From assembly GCF_000786215.1 (NCBI RefSeq), contig NZ_JROG01000001.1, positions 434,001 to 498,000 of the forward strand: a stretch of 64,000 bases of DNA, given 5' to 3'. Positions 57,217-64,000 of the stretch are shown here, in pieces (position 1 is the first letter of the stretch; each line of letters begins with the position of its first letter). A program made the translations under genes and the position numbers. The notes under the pieces are model-generated. The model saw only the letters and a program-made list of their open reading frames with translations, did no database searches and was not told the DNA's origin. The stretch is from Sphingomonas sp. 35-24ZXX. Lineage in GTDB: Bacteria > Pseudomonadota > Alphaproteobacteria > Sphingomonadales > Sphingomonadaceae.

Positions 57217-57282
57217 GCAGCGTTCGCGCAGGCACCTGATTGCGGGGGGAGACAAAGTCTCTCTTCCGCGATAAGGGCGTAA

Positions 57283-57546
57283 GGGTCCAAACTCAATCAG
57301 GGCGCGATCGAGGTTTGGAGCAAAACGGCCCAGTGCGAGGAAGGAAGGCGCCGGAATATGCCGATATTTCAAGACTTCCTGACGCTGCAATGGGCCATTT
57401 TGGCCAAATCCCTTCGGGACGGCCAAATGGCTTCCATCTCGGCCAAAGCTGCCCTTGGAAAGGCAGCCAGCCTTCCCGGCGGGCACCTTCGACCGAGCTG
57501 TTTGCCATTTGGACGCCTCGACCGCGCCCTGATTGAGTTTGGACCC
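57283..57546. mobile_element. MITE-like element with 31-bp terminal inverted repeats
   Basis: The ends GGGTCCAAACTCAATCAGGG...TCGAGG (57283-57313) and the complement at 57516-57546 match at 30 of 31 bases. The trinucleotide TAA occurs in direct orientation on both outer sides (57280-57282 and 57547-57549), consistent with a 3-bp target duplication. The 264-bp body has no credible gene (one 98-codon frame lacks codon bias). It therefore looks like a non-autonomous transposable element inserted between bamB and der. The right end includes the leader and ribosome-binding region of der. Confidence 0.75.
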
Positions 57547-57550
57547 TAAC

Positions 57551-58957
57551 ATGTTACCCGAAATCGTCATCATCGGCCGACCCAATGTCGGCAAATCCAC
57601 CCTGTTCAACCGCTTGGTGGGCAAGAAGCTGGCTCTGGTCGATGACCAGCCTGGAGTCACGCGCGATCGGCGGCTGGGCAAGGCCGAACTGCTGGGCCTG
57701 CATTTCCAGATCGTCGATACAGCAGGCTACGAGGACGAAGACCCCGAGACTTTGCCCGGACGGATGCGCCGCCAGACCGAACAGGCCGTGGCCACTGCCC
57801 GTGCGGCCTTGTTCGTGTTCGATGCGCGCGCTGGCATCACCCCGCTCGATGAGGAAATCGCCCGCTGGCTGCGGACCACCAAGACGCCGATCATCCTGAT
57901 GGGCAACAAGGCCGAAGGCCGCGCAGCCGATGGCGGCCTGATGGAATCCTATTCCCTTGGCTTGGGCGAACCGATCGCGTTCAGCGCCGAGCATGGCGTG
58001 GGGCTGGCCGAGCTGTTCGACGCGCTGCGCCCGCTGATCGAGGACTGGGACGATGGCGATGGCGATGACACGCAGCTGCCTGCGATCAACGTCGATGCCG
58101 AAACCGTCGACGAAAACGCGGTGGAAGCTGCACCCTTGCAGCTTGCGATTGTCGGGCGTCCCAATGCGGGCAAGTCCACGCTGATCAACAAGATCCTGGG
58201 CGAGGACCGTCTGATTACCGGCCCCGAAGCCGGGATCACGCGCGATTCGATCGCGATCGACTGGACATGGGAGCCTGCCGACGACTCGCCGCCGCGCCAG
58301 GTCCGGCTGATCGACACCGCCGGGATGCGGAAGAAGGCCAAGGTGGTCGACAAGCTCGAAAAGCTCTCGGTCGCCGATGCGCGCCGGGCGATCGATTATG
58401 CCGAAGTCGTCGTGCTGTTGCTCGATGCGACTCGCGGGCTGGAGCTGCAGGAGCTCAAGATCGCCGACAATGTGATCAAGGAAGGCCGCGCCCTGGTCAT
58501 TGCGATCAACAAATGGGATGTGGCCGAAGACGCCTCCAGCCTGTTCAACGGTATCAAGGCGGCGCTGGACGAAGGTCTGGCGCAGCTGCGCGGCGTGCCG
58601 GTGCTGACCATCTCGGGCGTGACGGGCAAGGGGATCGATACGCTGATCAAGGTCGCGTTCGAAACGCGGACCGCATGGTCGCGGCGCGTTTCGACCGGTC
58701 AGCTCAACCGCTGGTTCGAAATGGCGGTGGAAACCAACCCGCCGCCGGCTCCTGGCGGCAAGCGCATCAAGCTCCGCTACATCACCCAGGCGAAGGTCCG
58801 ACCGCCGGGCTTCGTCATTTTCGGGACCCGTGTGGACGAACTGCCCGAAAGCTATTCGCGCTATCTGATCAACGGATTGCGGCGTGAGCTGAACTTTGGT
58901 GCTGTACCGGTTCGCCTGACGTATCGCGCGCCGAAAAATCCGTTCTCCAAGGATTGA
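57551..58957 (+). CDS. der: GTPase Der (EngA), ribosome assembly
   Basis: 468 residues from ATG 57551 (MLPEIVIIGRPNVGKST). Two consecutive G domains: G1 at 9-16 (GRPNVGKS) with DTAGYED, and a second with GRPNAGKST and DTAGMRKKAKV. A C-terminal KH-like domain follows (KLRYITQAKVRPPGFVIFGTR in part). Der helps assemble the 50S subunit. The upstream 35 bases are entirely the right arm of an inverted-repeat element, so its ribosome site (GGA at 57541-57543) is provided by that element. Confidence 0.96.
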   Translation: MLPEIVIIGRPNVGKSTLFNRLVGKKLALVDDQPGVTRDRRLGKAELLGLHFQIVDTAGYEDEDPETLPGRMRRQTEQAVATARAALFVFDARAGITPLDEEIARWLRTTKTPIILMGNKAEGRAADGGLMESYSLGLGEPIAFSAEHGVGLAELFDALRPLIEDWDDGDGDDTQLPAINVDAETVDENAVEAAPLQLAIVGRPNAGKSTLINKILGEDRLITGPEAGITRDSIAIDWTWEPADDSPPRQVRLIDTAGMRKKAKVVDKLEKLSVADARRAIDYAEVVVLLLDATRGLELQELKIADNVIKEGRALVIAINKWDVAEDASSLFNGIKAALDEGLAQLRGVPVLTISGVTGKGIDTLIKVAFETRTAWSRRVSTGQLNRWFEMAVETNPPPAPGGKRIKLRYITQAKVRPPGFVIFGTRVDELPESYSRYLINGLRRELNFGAVPVRLTYRAPKNPFSKD

Positions 58958-59100
58958 CCGGACATTGCGGTGAGGTCTGGATTTTGACTGCGGTTCTGTT
59001 GTTAACCGCGGCAGTTACATCTTCATCGCAAGGATTCATTTACCAATCCTGATGTATTTTCCGGGTCTGAGTGCTTTGGGGCACGCCGGGAGATTGCATC

Positions 59101-59550
59101 ATGGCCTATGAAGAGGCGCCGCTCATTAACTGGTCGACCTATGCCGAGTCGCGTGCGACGCTCGGCAGCGACTTTGTGCGCATCCTGGGCTATTTCCGCG
59201 AGGACGGCATCAAATCGGTCGATGCGATCGAGGCGGCCATGCGCGATAGCAGTGCAGCCGGGCTCGTGCTGCCCGCGCATACCCTCAAGAGCGAGGCGCT
59301 GCAGTTCGGTGCGGAGCAATTGGGGCTGTTGTCCGAACAGATCGAGATGACCGCACGGCACTGCGTCGAAATCCACGAAACGCCCGACGAGCTGCTGCAG
59401 GATATCGTCGGCCTGCGCGAACTGTTCCGCGTGTCTCTGGCCGCGCTCGAAAAGGAAGCCAATCCGCTGGTCGAGCGCCGCACCTTCGGGCGTCGTCCTC
59501 CGATGGCCGGCGCGGCGATGGGTGCGCAGCGCACCTTCGGTCGCAGCTGA
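59101..59550 (+). CDS. Stand-alone histidine phosphotransfer (HPt) protein
   Basis: 149 residues from ATG 59101. Helical throughout, with the phosphorylation motif at His60 in [18 protein letters not shown], the form of canonical HTLKGS. Preceding helices contain [22 protein letters not shown]. The C terminus is Arg/Phe/Gly-rich ([21 protein letters not shown]). It should relay phosphate between a hybrid histidine kinase and a response regulator encoded elsewhere. No kinase gene is adjacent. Confidence 0.85.
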   Translation: MAYEEAPLINWSTYAESRATLGSDFVRILGYFREDGIKSVDAIEAAMRDSSAAGLVLPAHTLKSEALQFGAEQLGLLSEQIEMTARHCVEIHETPDELLQDIVGLRELFRVSLAALEKEANPLVERRTFGRRPPMAGAAMGAQRTFGRS

Positions 59551-59603
59551 CCGTTTGCCCTCGATGGCTTGACCATCGGGGCTTGCAGTCATATCTGGAC
59601 GGC

Positions 59604-60128
59604 ATGGCTATCCGTCCCATTCTTGAAGTGCCCGATCCGCGGTTAAAGACCGTCTCCACCCCGGTCGAGACGTTCGACGACGATTTGCGCACTTTGGTCG
59701 CCGACATGTTCGAGACCATGTATGACGCGCCGGGCATTGGCCTGGCCGCGATCCAGGTGGGTGTTCCGCTGCGCGTGCTGGTGATCGATCTGCAGTCCGA
59801 GGAAGACGAGGAAGGCAAGCCAATCCGCGCGCCGCGCGTGTTCATTAATCCCGAAATCCTCGATCCTTCGGCCGATTACACGCTGTACAACGAAGGCTGC
59901 CTGTCGGTTCCCGATCAGTATGCCGATGTCGAGCGCCCGTCCTCGATCCGCGCCCGCTGGCAGGATCTCGATGGCAAGGTGCATGAAGAGGCGATGGACG
60001 GCCTGATGGCCACCTGCCTGCAGCATGAGATGGATCATCTCGAAGGCATTCTCTTCATCGACCATCTCTCACGGCTCAAGCGCCAGATGGTGCTGAAAAA
60101 GCTCGAGAAGATGCGCAAGGCGGCTTGA
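59604..60128 (+). CDS. def: Peptide deformylase
   Basis: 174 residues from ATG 59604 ([15 protein letters not shown]). The three family motifs are intact: [23 protein letters not shown] (metal-binding Cys) and [10 protein letters not shown] (two metal-binding His and the catalytic Glu). Removes the formyl group from nascent chains. It follows the HPt gene by 54 bases. Confidence 0.96.
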   Translation: MAIRPILEVPDPRLKTVSTPVETFDDDLRTLVADMFETMYDAPGIGLAAIQVGVPLRVLVIDLQSEEDEEGKPIRAPRVFINPEILDPSADYTLYNEGCLSVPDQYADVERPSSIRARWQDLDGKVHEEAMDGLMATCLQHEMDHLEGILFIDHLSRLKRQMVLKKLEKMRKAA

Positions 60129-60160
60129 GCAGCCACCTATTTCAACGTTCGAATCAGATC

Positions 60161-60240
60161 GTCACCCCCACGCAAGCGGGGGTCCGGCTTCTTCGCCTGC
60201 GTCTCGTTAAATCCGGATTCCCGCGTTCGCGGGCATGACG
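60161..60240. repeat. Short palindromic intergenic repeat, family C
   Basis: Starts GTCACCCCCACGCAAGCGGG and ends CCCGCGTTCGCGGGCATGAC, containing two GC hairpins bridged by GGTCCGG/CCGGATT. The ends are complementary (GTCA/TGAC). A common sphingomonad intergenic pattern. It occupies much of the def-rmuC gap. Confidence 0.6.
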
Positions 60241-60371
60241 TGATTTGTGCCTTTGTAGGGGGCGACGACAAGGGCCGGTTGTCCGCAGCGCTGAGGCACT
60301 CCCCCATTGCCAACGCATCTCCCACGCTTTAAGTTCGCTTTTCGTTCCATTTTTTCGCGCGGGGATTTACC

Positions 60372-61880
60372 ATGGACCTTTGGGTCGCAGCCGTCATCGT
60401 CATCGCCCTGATCGCAGGCCTCGTCATCGGCTGGTTTCTTGGTGGCAAGCCTGTCGCTGACGCCCGTGCAGAGCGCGAAGAGGCGCAGGCGGCGCTCAAG
60501 GCGCTGCAGGACCAGTTCAATGCCGCGATCCGTGATCTGGCAGGTGCCAGTGAACGCGCGAAGCTGGCCGATGACCTGTCGCTGCGGCTGGAAGGCGTGC
60601 GCGCCGAGAATGCTGCGCTTTCCGGCCAGCTTGCCGCTGCCACCGAACGCGCCCGCCAGGCCGATGATCTCGCTGCCCGGCTCGATACCCTGCGCGCTGA
60701 GCATGCTGGCGTCGCGCGGGAACTTGCGACGATGAAGGCTGACGCCGCCAACCACGAAAAGCAGGTCCGCCAGCTTGTCGAAGCGCGCGAGCAGCTCGCG
60801 CAGCAGTTCGGCGAGGTCGGCAACAAGCTGTTGGGCGAAGCGCAGGAGGCGTTCCTGCGCCGCGCCAACGAGCGGTTCGCTCAGTCCGAGGAAAAGAACG
60901 AGGAGAAGATCCGCATGCTGCTTGCCCCGGTGGGTGAGCGGCTGAAGACCTATGAGGAGCAGGTGCAGAAGATCGAGGCGACCCGCAGCGAGGCCTATGG
61001 CACGCTGACCGGGCTGATCGAGCAGATGCGCGCCGGGCAGGACCGCGTGCAGGCCGAGGCCGCGCGGCTGGTCAACAGCTTGCGCAATGCTCCCAAGGCG
61101 CGCGGACGCTGGGGCGAGCAGCAGCTGCGCAATGTGCTCGAAAGCTGCGGGCTTGCCGAACGCACCGATTTCGCGATGGAGGTCAGCCTGGATACCGAGG
61201 ACGGCCGGTTGCGCCCCGATGCCGTCGTCAAGGTGCCCGGCGGGCGGTCGCTGGTGATCGACGCGAAGGTTTCCTTGAACGCCTATCAGGACGCATTCGG
61301 GGCGGATGACGATGGCGCGCGCAAGATCGCGCTCGCCGCGCACTGCGCCTCGATGAAGGCGCATATCGATGGCCTGTCGCGCAAGGCCTATTGGGATCAG
61401 TTCTCCGACGCGCCCGATTACGTGATCATGTTCGTTCCCGGCGAGCATTTCCTGTCCGCCGCTCTCGAGCATGACCCGTCGCTGTGGGACCATGCGTTCG
61501 ACAAGAAAGTGCTGCTGGCCACCCCGACCAATCTCGTCGCGATCGCACGCACGGTCGCCAGCGTATGGCGGCAGGAAGGGTTGGCGGCCGAGGCCAAGCA
61601 GATCGGCCAGTTGGGCAAGGAACTGTACGACCGTCTCGCGGTCTCCGCCGAGCATCTCAAGCGCGTCGGCTCAGGCCTGTCGAGCGCGGTTGGCCATTAC
61701 AACAAGTTCGTCGGCAGCTTCGAGCGCAACGTGCTGTCAACAGGCCGCAAGTTCGCCGCGCTCAACATCGAGACCGGCAAGCGCGAGCTGGAAACGATCG
61801 ACGAGATCGAAGCGCTGCCGCGATACGGCGATGCTGCGCTGATCGAAGCGGGAGAGGACGTGAAGGACGCGGCTCAGTAA
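60372..61880 (+). CDS. rmuC: DNA recombination protein RmuC
   Basis: 502 residues. An N-terminal membrane helix (LWVAAVIVIALIAGLVIGWF) is followed by a long coiled coil (about 25-210, many Ala/Glu/Arg heptads), and the RmuC nuclease-like domain follows (NSLRNAPKARGRWGEQQLRN, KVPGGRSLVIDAKVSL, VIMFVPGEHFLSAALEHD). RmuC limits certain recombination or inversion events in E. coli. Its downstream flank is a long inverted repeat. Confidence 0.94.
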   Translation: MDLWVAAVIVIALIAGLVIGWFLGGKPVADARAEREEAQAALKALQDQFNAAIRDLAGASERAKLADDLSLRLEGVRAENAALSGQLAAATERARQADDLAARLDTLRAEHAGVARELATMKADAANHEKQVRQLVEAREQLAQQFGEVGNKLLGEAQEAFLRRANERFAQSEEKNEEKIRMLLAPVGERLKTYEEQVQKIEATRSEAYGTLTGLIEQMRAGQDRVQAEAARLVNSLRNAPKARGRWGEQQLRNVLESCGLAERTDFAMEVSLDTEDGRLRPDAVVKVPGGRSLVIDAKVSLNAYQDAFGADDDGARKIALAAHCASMKAHIDGLSRKAYWDQFSDAPDYVIMFVPGEHFLSAALEHDPSLWDHAFDKKVLLATPTNLVAIARTVASVWRQEGLAAEAKQIGQLGKELYDRLAVSAEHLKRVGSGLSSAVGHYNKFVGSFERNVLSTGRKFAALNIETGKRELETIDEIEALPRYGDAALIEAGEDVKDAAQ

Positions 61881-61883
61881 TTC

Positions 61884-62043
61884 AAATCCTCCCCCAGCTT
61901 GCTGGGGGAGGGGGACCGCCCGCGCAGCGGGGGGTGGAGGGGCAGTGGGATCGCGCTGCTGATCGATCGGCGTGCTATCCCGTTTCCCCTCCACCATCCT
62001 GCGGATGGTCCCCCTCCCCGAGACAAGCTCGGGGAGGATTTTG
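61884..62043. repeat. Long imperfect inverted repeat, rmuC downstream
   Basis: The ends AAATCCTCCCCCAGC and GCTCGGGGAGGATTT, plus an inner GGGGGACC/GGTCCCCC pair and GGTGGAGGGG/CCCCTCCACC, make arms of about 60 bases around a 40-base centre. It separates convergent genes (rmuC and a YidB-like gene) and can terminate both. Confidence 0.65.
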
Positions 62044-62047
62044 AGGA

Positions 62048-62365
62048 TTACTTCCCCGTGAACTTCTTTGCGAAGCCCATGATGTCGTTCATCGGATTGC
62101 CGTCGCCGTCCTGATCCAGAAAGCCGGTGACCTTTTTCAGCGCGTCTTCGCCGCCGACTTGCGCAAGCAGGTCGCTGAGCTTGTCCATCGGCAAGCCGGT
62201 CGACTCAGCCGCCGATGCGACCGTGTCGCCGGGCTGGGGCGCGGCCTTGCCGAGCGCGGCCATGGCAGACTGCACCTGCGCTTCGCTGAGGCCTACCTGC
62301 TTGGCAAGGCCTGCGATCTTGTCGACGCCGCCCAGCTGGCCAACGATGTTGTTGAGGAAATCCAT
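62048..62365 (-). CDS. YidB/DUF937-like small protein
   Basis: 105 residues from ATG 62365. All helical, with MDFLNNIVGQLGGVDKIAGL and AESTGLPMDKLSDLLAQVGG, followed by an EF-hand-like loop (D84-x-D86-x-D88-G in LDQDGDGNPMND) and FAKKF. YidB-like proteins are soluble and poorly understood. The acidic loop may bind calcium. The terminal palindrome lies just downstream. Confidence 0.7.
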   Translation of the reverse strand: MDFLNNIVGQLGGVDKIAGLAKQVGLSEAQVQSAMAALGKAAPQPGDTVASAAESTGLPMDKLSDLLAQVGGEDALKKVTGFLDQDGDGNPMNDIMGFAKKFTGK

Positions 62366-62427
62366 GCGTACCACTCCCTATGTGCGGCTCCCAAGTTAAC
62401 ATGGGGCCGGGGTGGTCGCCATGACAT

Positions 62428-62877
62428 TCACTCGGGAAGCGGGGCCAGATCAGGTAAAATCACCGCACGCCGCGCCTCCACCGAGAACAGGCGGTCGCGC
62501 GAATAGAAATGCAGCGGCCAGTCGCGCGCACCTTCGGGGGAATCGAGCAGGGCGTTGATCTTGTCCACCAGCGGCTGTGCGGGGTCGACACGCGCCAGAA
62601 AGCTCGCGACGCCTGCAACATAGCAATGCGTGATGGTGGCGTGGAAACCGCTGCTGTCGGTGTTCGGCGTGCCGACGCTGTCATTGTGCCTTCGGATGAT
62701 GGCGGGAAAGTCGCGCGCTGCATCAAGATCGGGCCGTTCGGCGATCAGCCACAGGCAGGCGGCGACATGGGCTTCGTGCGTCCATTCGTTGTGCGGCAGG
62801 CAAGACGCAATCAGCCGCTCGCCCATGATGCGAACGGCTGATGACGATTCAAAATAGCGTATGGCGTGTCCGGTCAT
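62428..62877 (-). CDS. Conserved hypothetical protein
   Basis: 149 residues, cytoplasmic and helical. Notable are clustered histidines and tryptophan (PHNEWTHEAHVAACLWL, IIRRHNDSVGTPNTDSSGFHATITHCY in blocks), spaced as in a metal-binding helical bundle. No family was recognised with certainty. It lies between the YidB-like gene and pckA on the same strand, 45 bases after pckA. Confidence 0.65.
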   Translation of the reverse strand: MTGHAIRYFESSSAVRIMGERLIASCLPHNEWTHEAHVAACLWLIAERPDLDAARDFPAIIRRHNDSVGTPNTDSSGFHATITHCYVAGVASFLARVDPAQPLVDKINALLDSPEGARDWPLHFYSRDRLFSVEARRAVILPDLAPLPE

Positions 62878-62922
62878 GATCGGGCTTTCTTCGAAGGAAT
62901 GCCCGATCTGATCCGGGCAGTA

Positions 62923-64000
62923 TCAGGCGGCAACCGCCTGACGTTGGGGCGCTGCAGCACGGACGGCGTCGTCGACATGGTCTTCGAACTGCGCGAAGTT
63001 GTCGATGAACTGGCCGACCAGCTTCTGCGCGGTCGCGTCATATTCCGCCTTGTCCGCCCAGGTGCTGCGCGGATTGAGGATGGCGCTGTCGACACCCGGT
63101 ACGCTGACCGGAACCTCGAAGCCGAAGTTGGGATCGGTCTCGAACTGGGTGCTGTTGAGGCTGCCGTCGAGCGCGGCGTTGAGCAGCGCGCGGGTCGCCT
63201 TGATCGGCATGCGGCTGCCGACACCGTACTTGCCGCCGGTCCAGCCGGTGTTGACCAGCCAGCAGGTGACGTTGCCCTTGGCGATCCGCTCCTTGAGCAG
63301 GTTGCCGTAGACCGAGGGGTGACGCGGCATGAACGGTGCACCGAAGCAGGTCGAGAAGGTCGCCGAAGGCTCGGTCACGCCGATTTCGGTGCCGGCGACG
63401 CGTGCGGTATAGCCCGACAGGAAGTGGTACATCGCCTGCTCGGGCGTCAGCCGCGCGATCGGAGGCAGCACGCCATAGGCATCGGCGGTCAGGAAGATGA
63501 TGTTCTTCGGCACCGGGCCCAGGTTATCCGCCGAGGTGTTGGGGATGAAATCGATCGGGTACGATCCGCGGCTGTTTTCGGCGAGGGTGTTGTCGGCGAA
63601 ATCGAGCGTGCGGGTTTCCGGATCCATCACCACGTTTTCCAGCACCGTGCCGAACCGCTGCGTGGTGGCATAGATTTCAGGCTCTGCCTCGGGCGAGAGG
63701 TTGATCATCTTGGCGTAGCAGCCGCCTTCGAAGTTGAACACGGCAGTGTCCGACCAGCCATGCTCGTCATCGCCGATCAGCGTGCGGCTGGCATCGGCTG
63801 ACAGCGTGGTCTTGCCGGTGCCCGACAGGCCGAAGAACACCGCAGTGTCGCCTTCAGGACCGATGTTGGCCGAGCAATGCATCGGCATCACGCCCTGGGT
63901 GGGCAGCAGATAGTTGAGGATGCCGAACACCGACTTCTTCATCTCGCCCGCATAGGCGGTGCCGCCGATGAGGATCAGCTTTTCGCTGAGGTTCACCGCG
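62923..64000 (-). CDS. pckA: Phosphoenolpyruvate carboxykinase (ATP), N terminus cut by window edge
   Basis: The visible 358 residues run from the middle of the protein to its stop, and the frame is open at base 64000. Motifs: the [13 protein letters not shown] kinase segment, [12 protein letters not shown], the P-loop [20 protein letters not shown] and NFEGGCYAK. It converts oxaloacetate and ATP to phosphoenolpyruvate for gluconeogenesis. Roughly the first third lies beyond the window. Confidence 0.95.
   Translation of the reverse strand, partial: AVNLSEKLILIGGTAYAGEMKKSVFGILNYLLPTQGVMPMHCSANIGPEGDTAVFFGLSGTGKTTLSADASRTLIGDDEHGWSDTAVFNFEGGCYAKMINLSPEAEPEIYATTQRFGTVLENVVMDPETRTLDFADNTLAENSRGSYPIDFIPNTSADNLGPVPKNIIFLTADAYGVLPPIARLTPEQAMYHFLSGYTARVAGTEIGVTEPSATFSTCFGAPFMPRHPSVYGNLLKERIAKGNVTCWLVNTGWTGGKYGVGSRMPIKATRALLNAALDGSLNSTQFETDPNFGFEVPVSVPGVDSAILNPRSTWADKAEYDATAQKLVGQFIDNFAQFEDHVDDAVRAAAPQRQAVAA

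Noticed and set aside
57240-57536. A 98-codon plus-strand frame inside the inverted-repeat element
   Set aside because: No codon bias and no family similarity; its limits are set by the repeat, so it is not called as a gene.
55702-57681. A 659-codon minus-strand frame crossing bamB and the MITE-like element
   Set aside because: It is antisense to bamB and runs through the inverted-repeat element, with no motif or ribosome site.

Overview
The window reads as one contiguous stretch of a GC-rich alphaproteobacterial chromosome, most likely order Sphingomonadales. The genus cannot be fixed from sequence alone. Support comes from the gene families present: an XrtA/PEP-CTERM exopolysaccharide locus of sphingomonad type, a SciP (DUF1153) regulator, the hisS-prfA-prmC-DUF4167 order, the infA-maf-RNase E/G-yacG-tRNA-Phe string, a TonB receptor with a Gly/Arg/Pro-rich insert, and the short intergenic palindromes typical of these genomes. 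Genes are dense, with frequent ATGA and TGATG overlaps, and many start with GTG or TTG. No CRISPR array, prophage, rRNA or intact transposase gene was found.

Layout. 1-1.8 kb: the C-terminal end of a flavin disulfide reductase, two small unknown genes and two copies of a 100-bp palindromic repeat. 1.8-14.7 kb: ten plus-strand genes forming an exosortase A locus (export lipoprotein, chain-length protein, tyrosine autokinase, outer-membrane protein, GspA-like ATPase, deacetylase, FemAB-like protein, glycosyltransferase, exosortase A fused to an EpsI domain, amidotransferase). It is met head-on by an AlgE-like porin. 16-22.7 kb: tRNA and translation genes (mnmA, prfA, prmC, hisS), sciP and a DUF4167 gene. 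22.8-31.8 kb: an M61 peptidase, ppa, a lipoprotein, sucC, etfBA, two related small secreted proteins, and a PepSY and a TRIC-type membrane protein. 31.9-40.1 kb: a minus-strand TCA block, mdh-(unknown)-sucD-sucA-sucB-lpdA. 40.5-43.6 kb: a second glycan island (deacetylase, GNAT, methyltransferase). 43.6-47.6 kb: a tight minus-strand string of radical SAM protein, DUF4130-UdgX fusion, YqcI/YcgG N-hydroxylase-like protein and DUF1989 protein. 47.7-51.7 kb: small unknowns, an AraC regulator, tRNA-Phe, yacG, an RNase E/G-like gene, maf and infA. 52-64 kb: a TonB receptor, a YfgM-like protein, a BamB-like lipoprotein, a 264-bp MITE-like element abutting der, an HPt protein, def, rmuC, a YidB-like protein, an unknown and the C-terminal two thirds of pckA.

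How the genes fit together. The first third makes, modifies and exports a polysaccharide and carries the sorting enzyme for PEP-CTERM proteins. No PEP-CTERM substrate and no priming glycosyltransferase lie in the window, so those partners must be elsewhere. The central third is central metabolism (2-oxoglutarate dehydrogenase, succinyl-CoA synthetase with sucC split from sucD, malate dehydrogenase, electron transfer flavoprotein). The etfBA promoter carries a palindrome between its -35 and -10 boxes, as expected for a MerR-type regulator. The least explained parts are the four-gene radical SAM/UdgX/N-hydroxylase/DUF1989 string, the exported unknown embedded between mdh and sucD, the paired secreted proteins at 29-30 kb, and the inverted-repeat element that supplies the leader of der.
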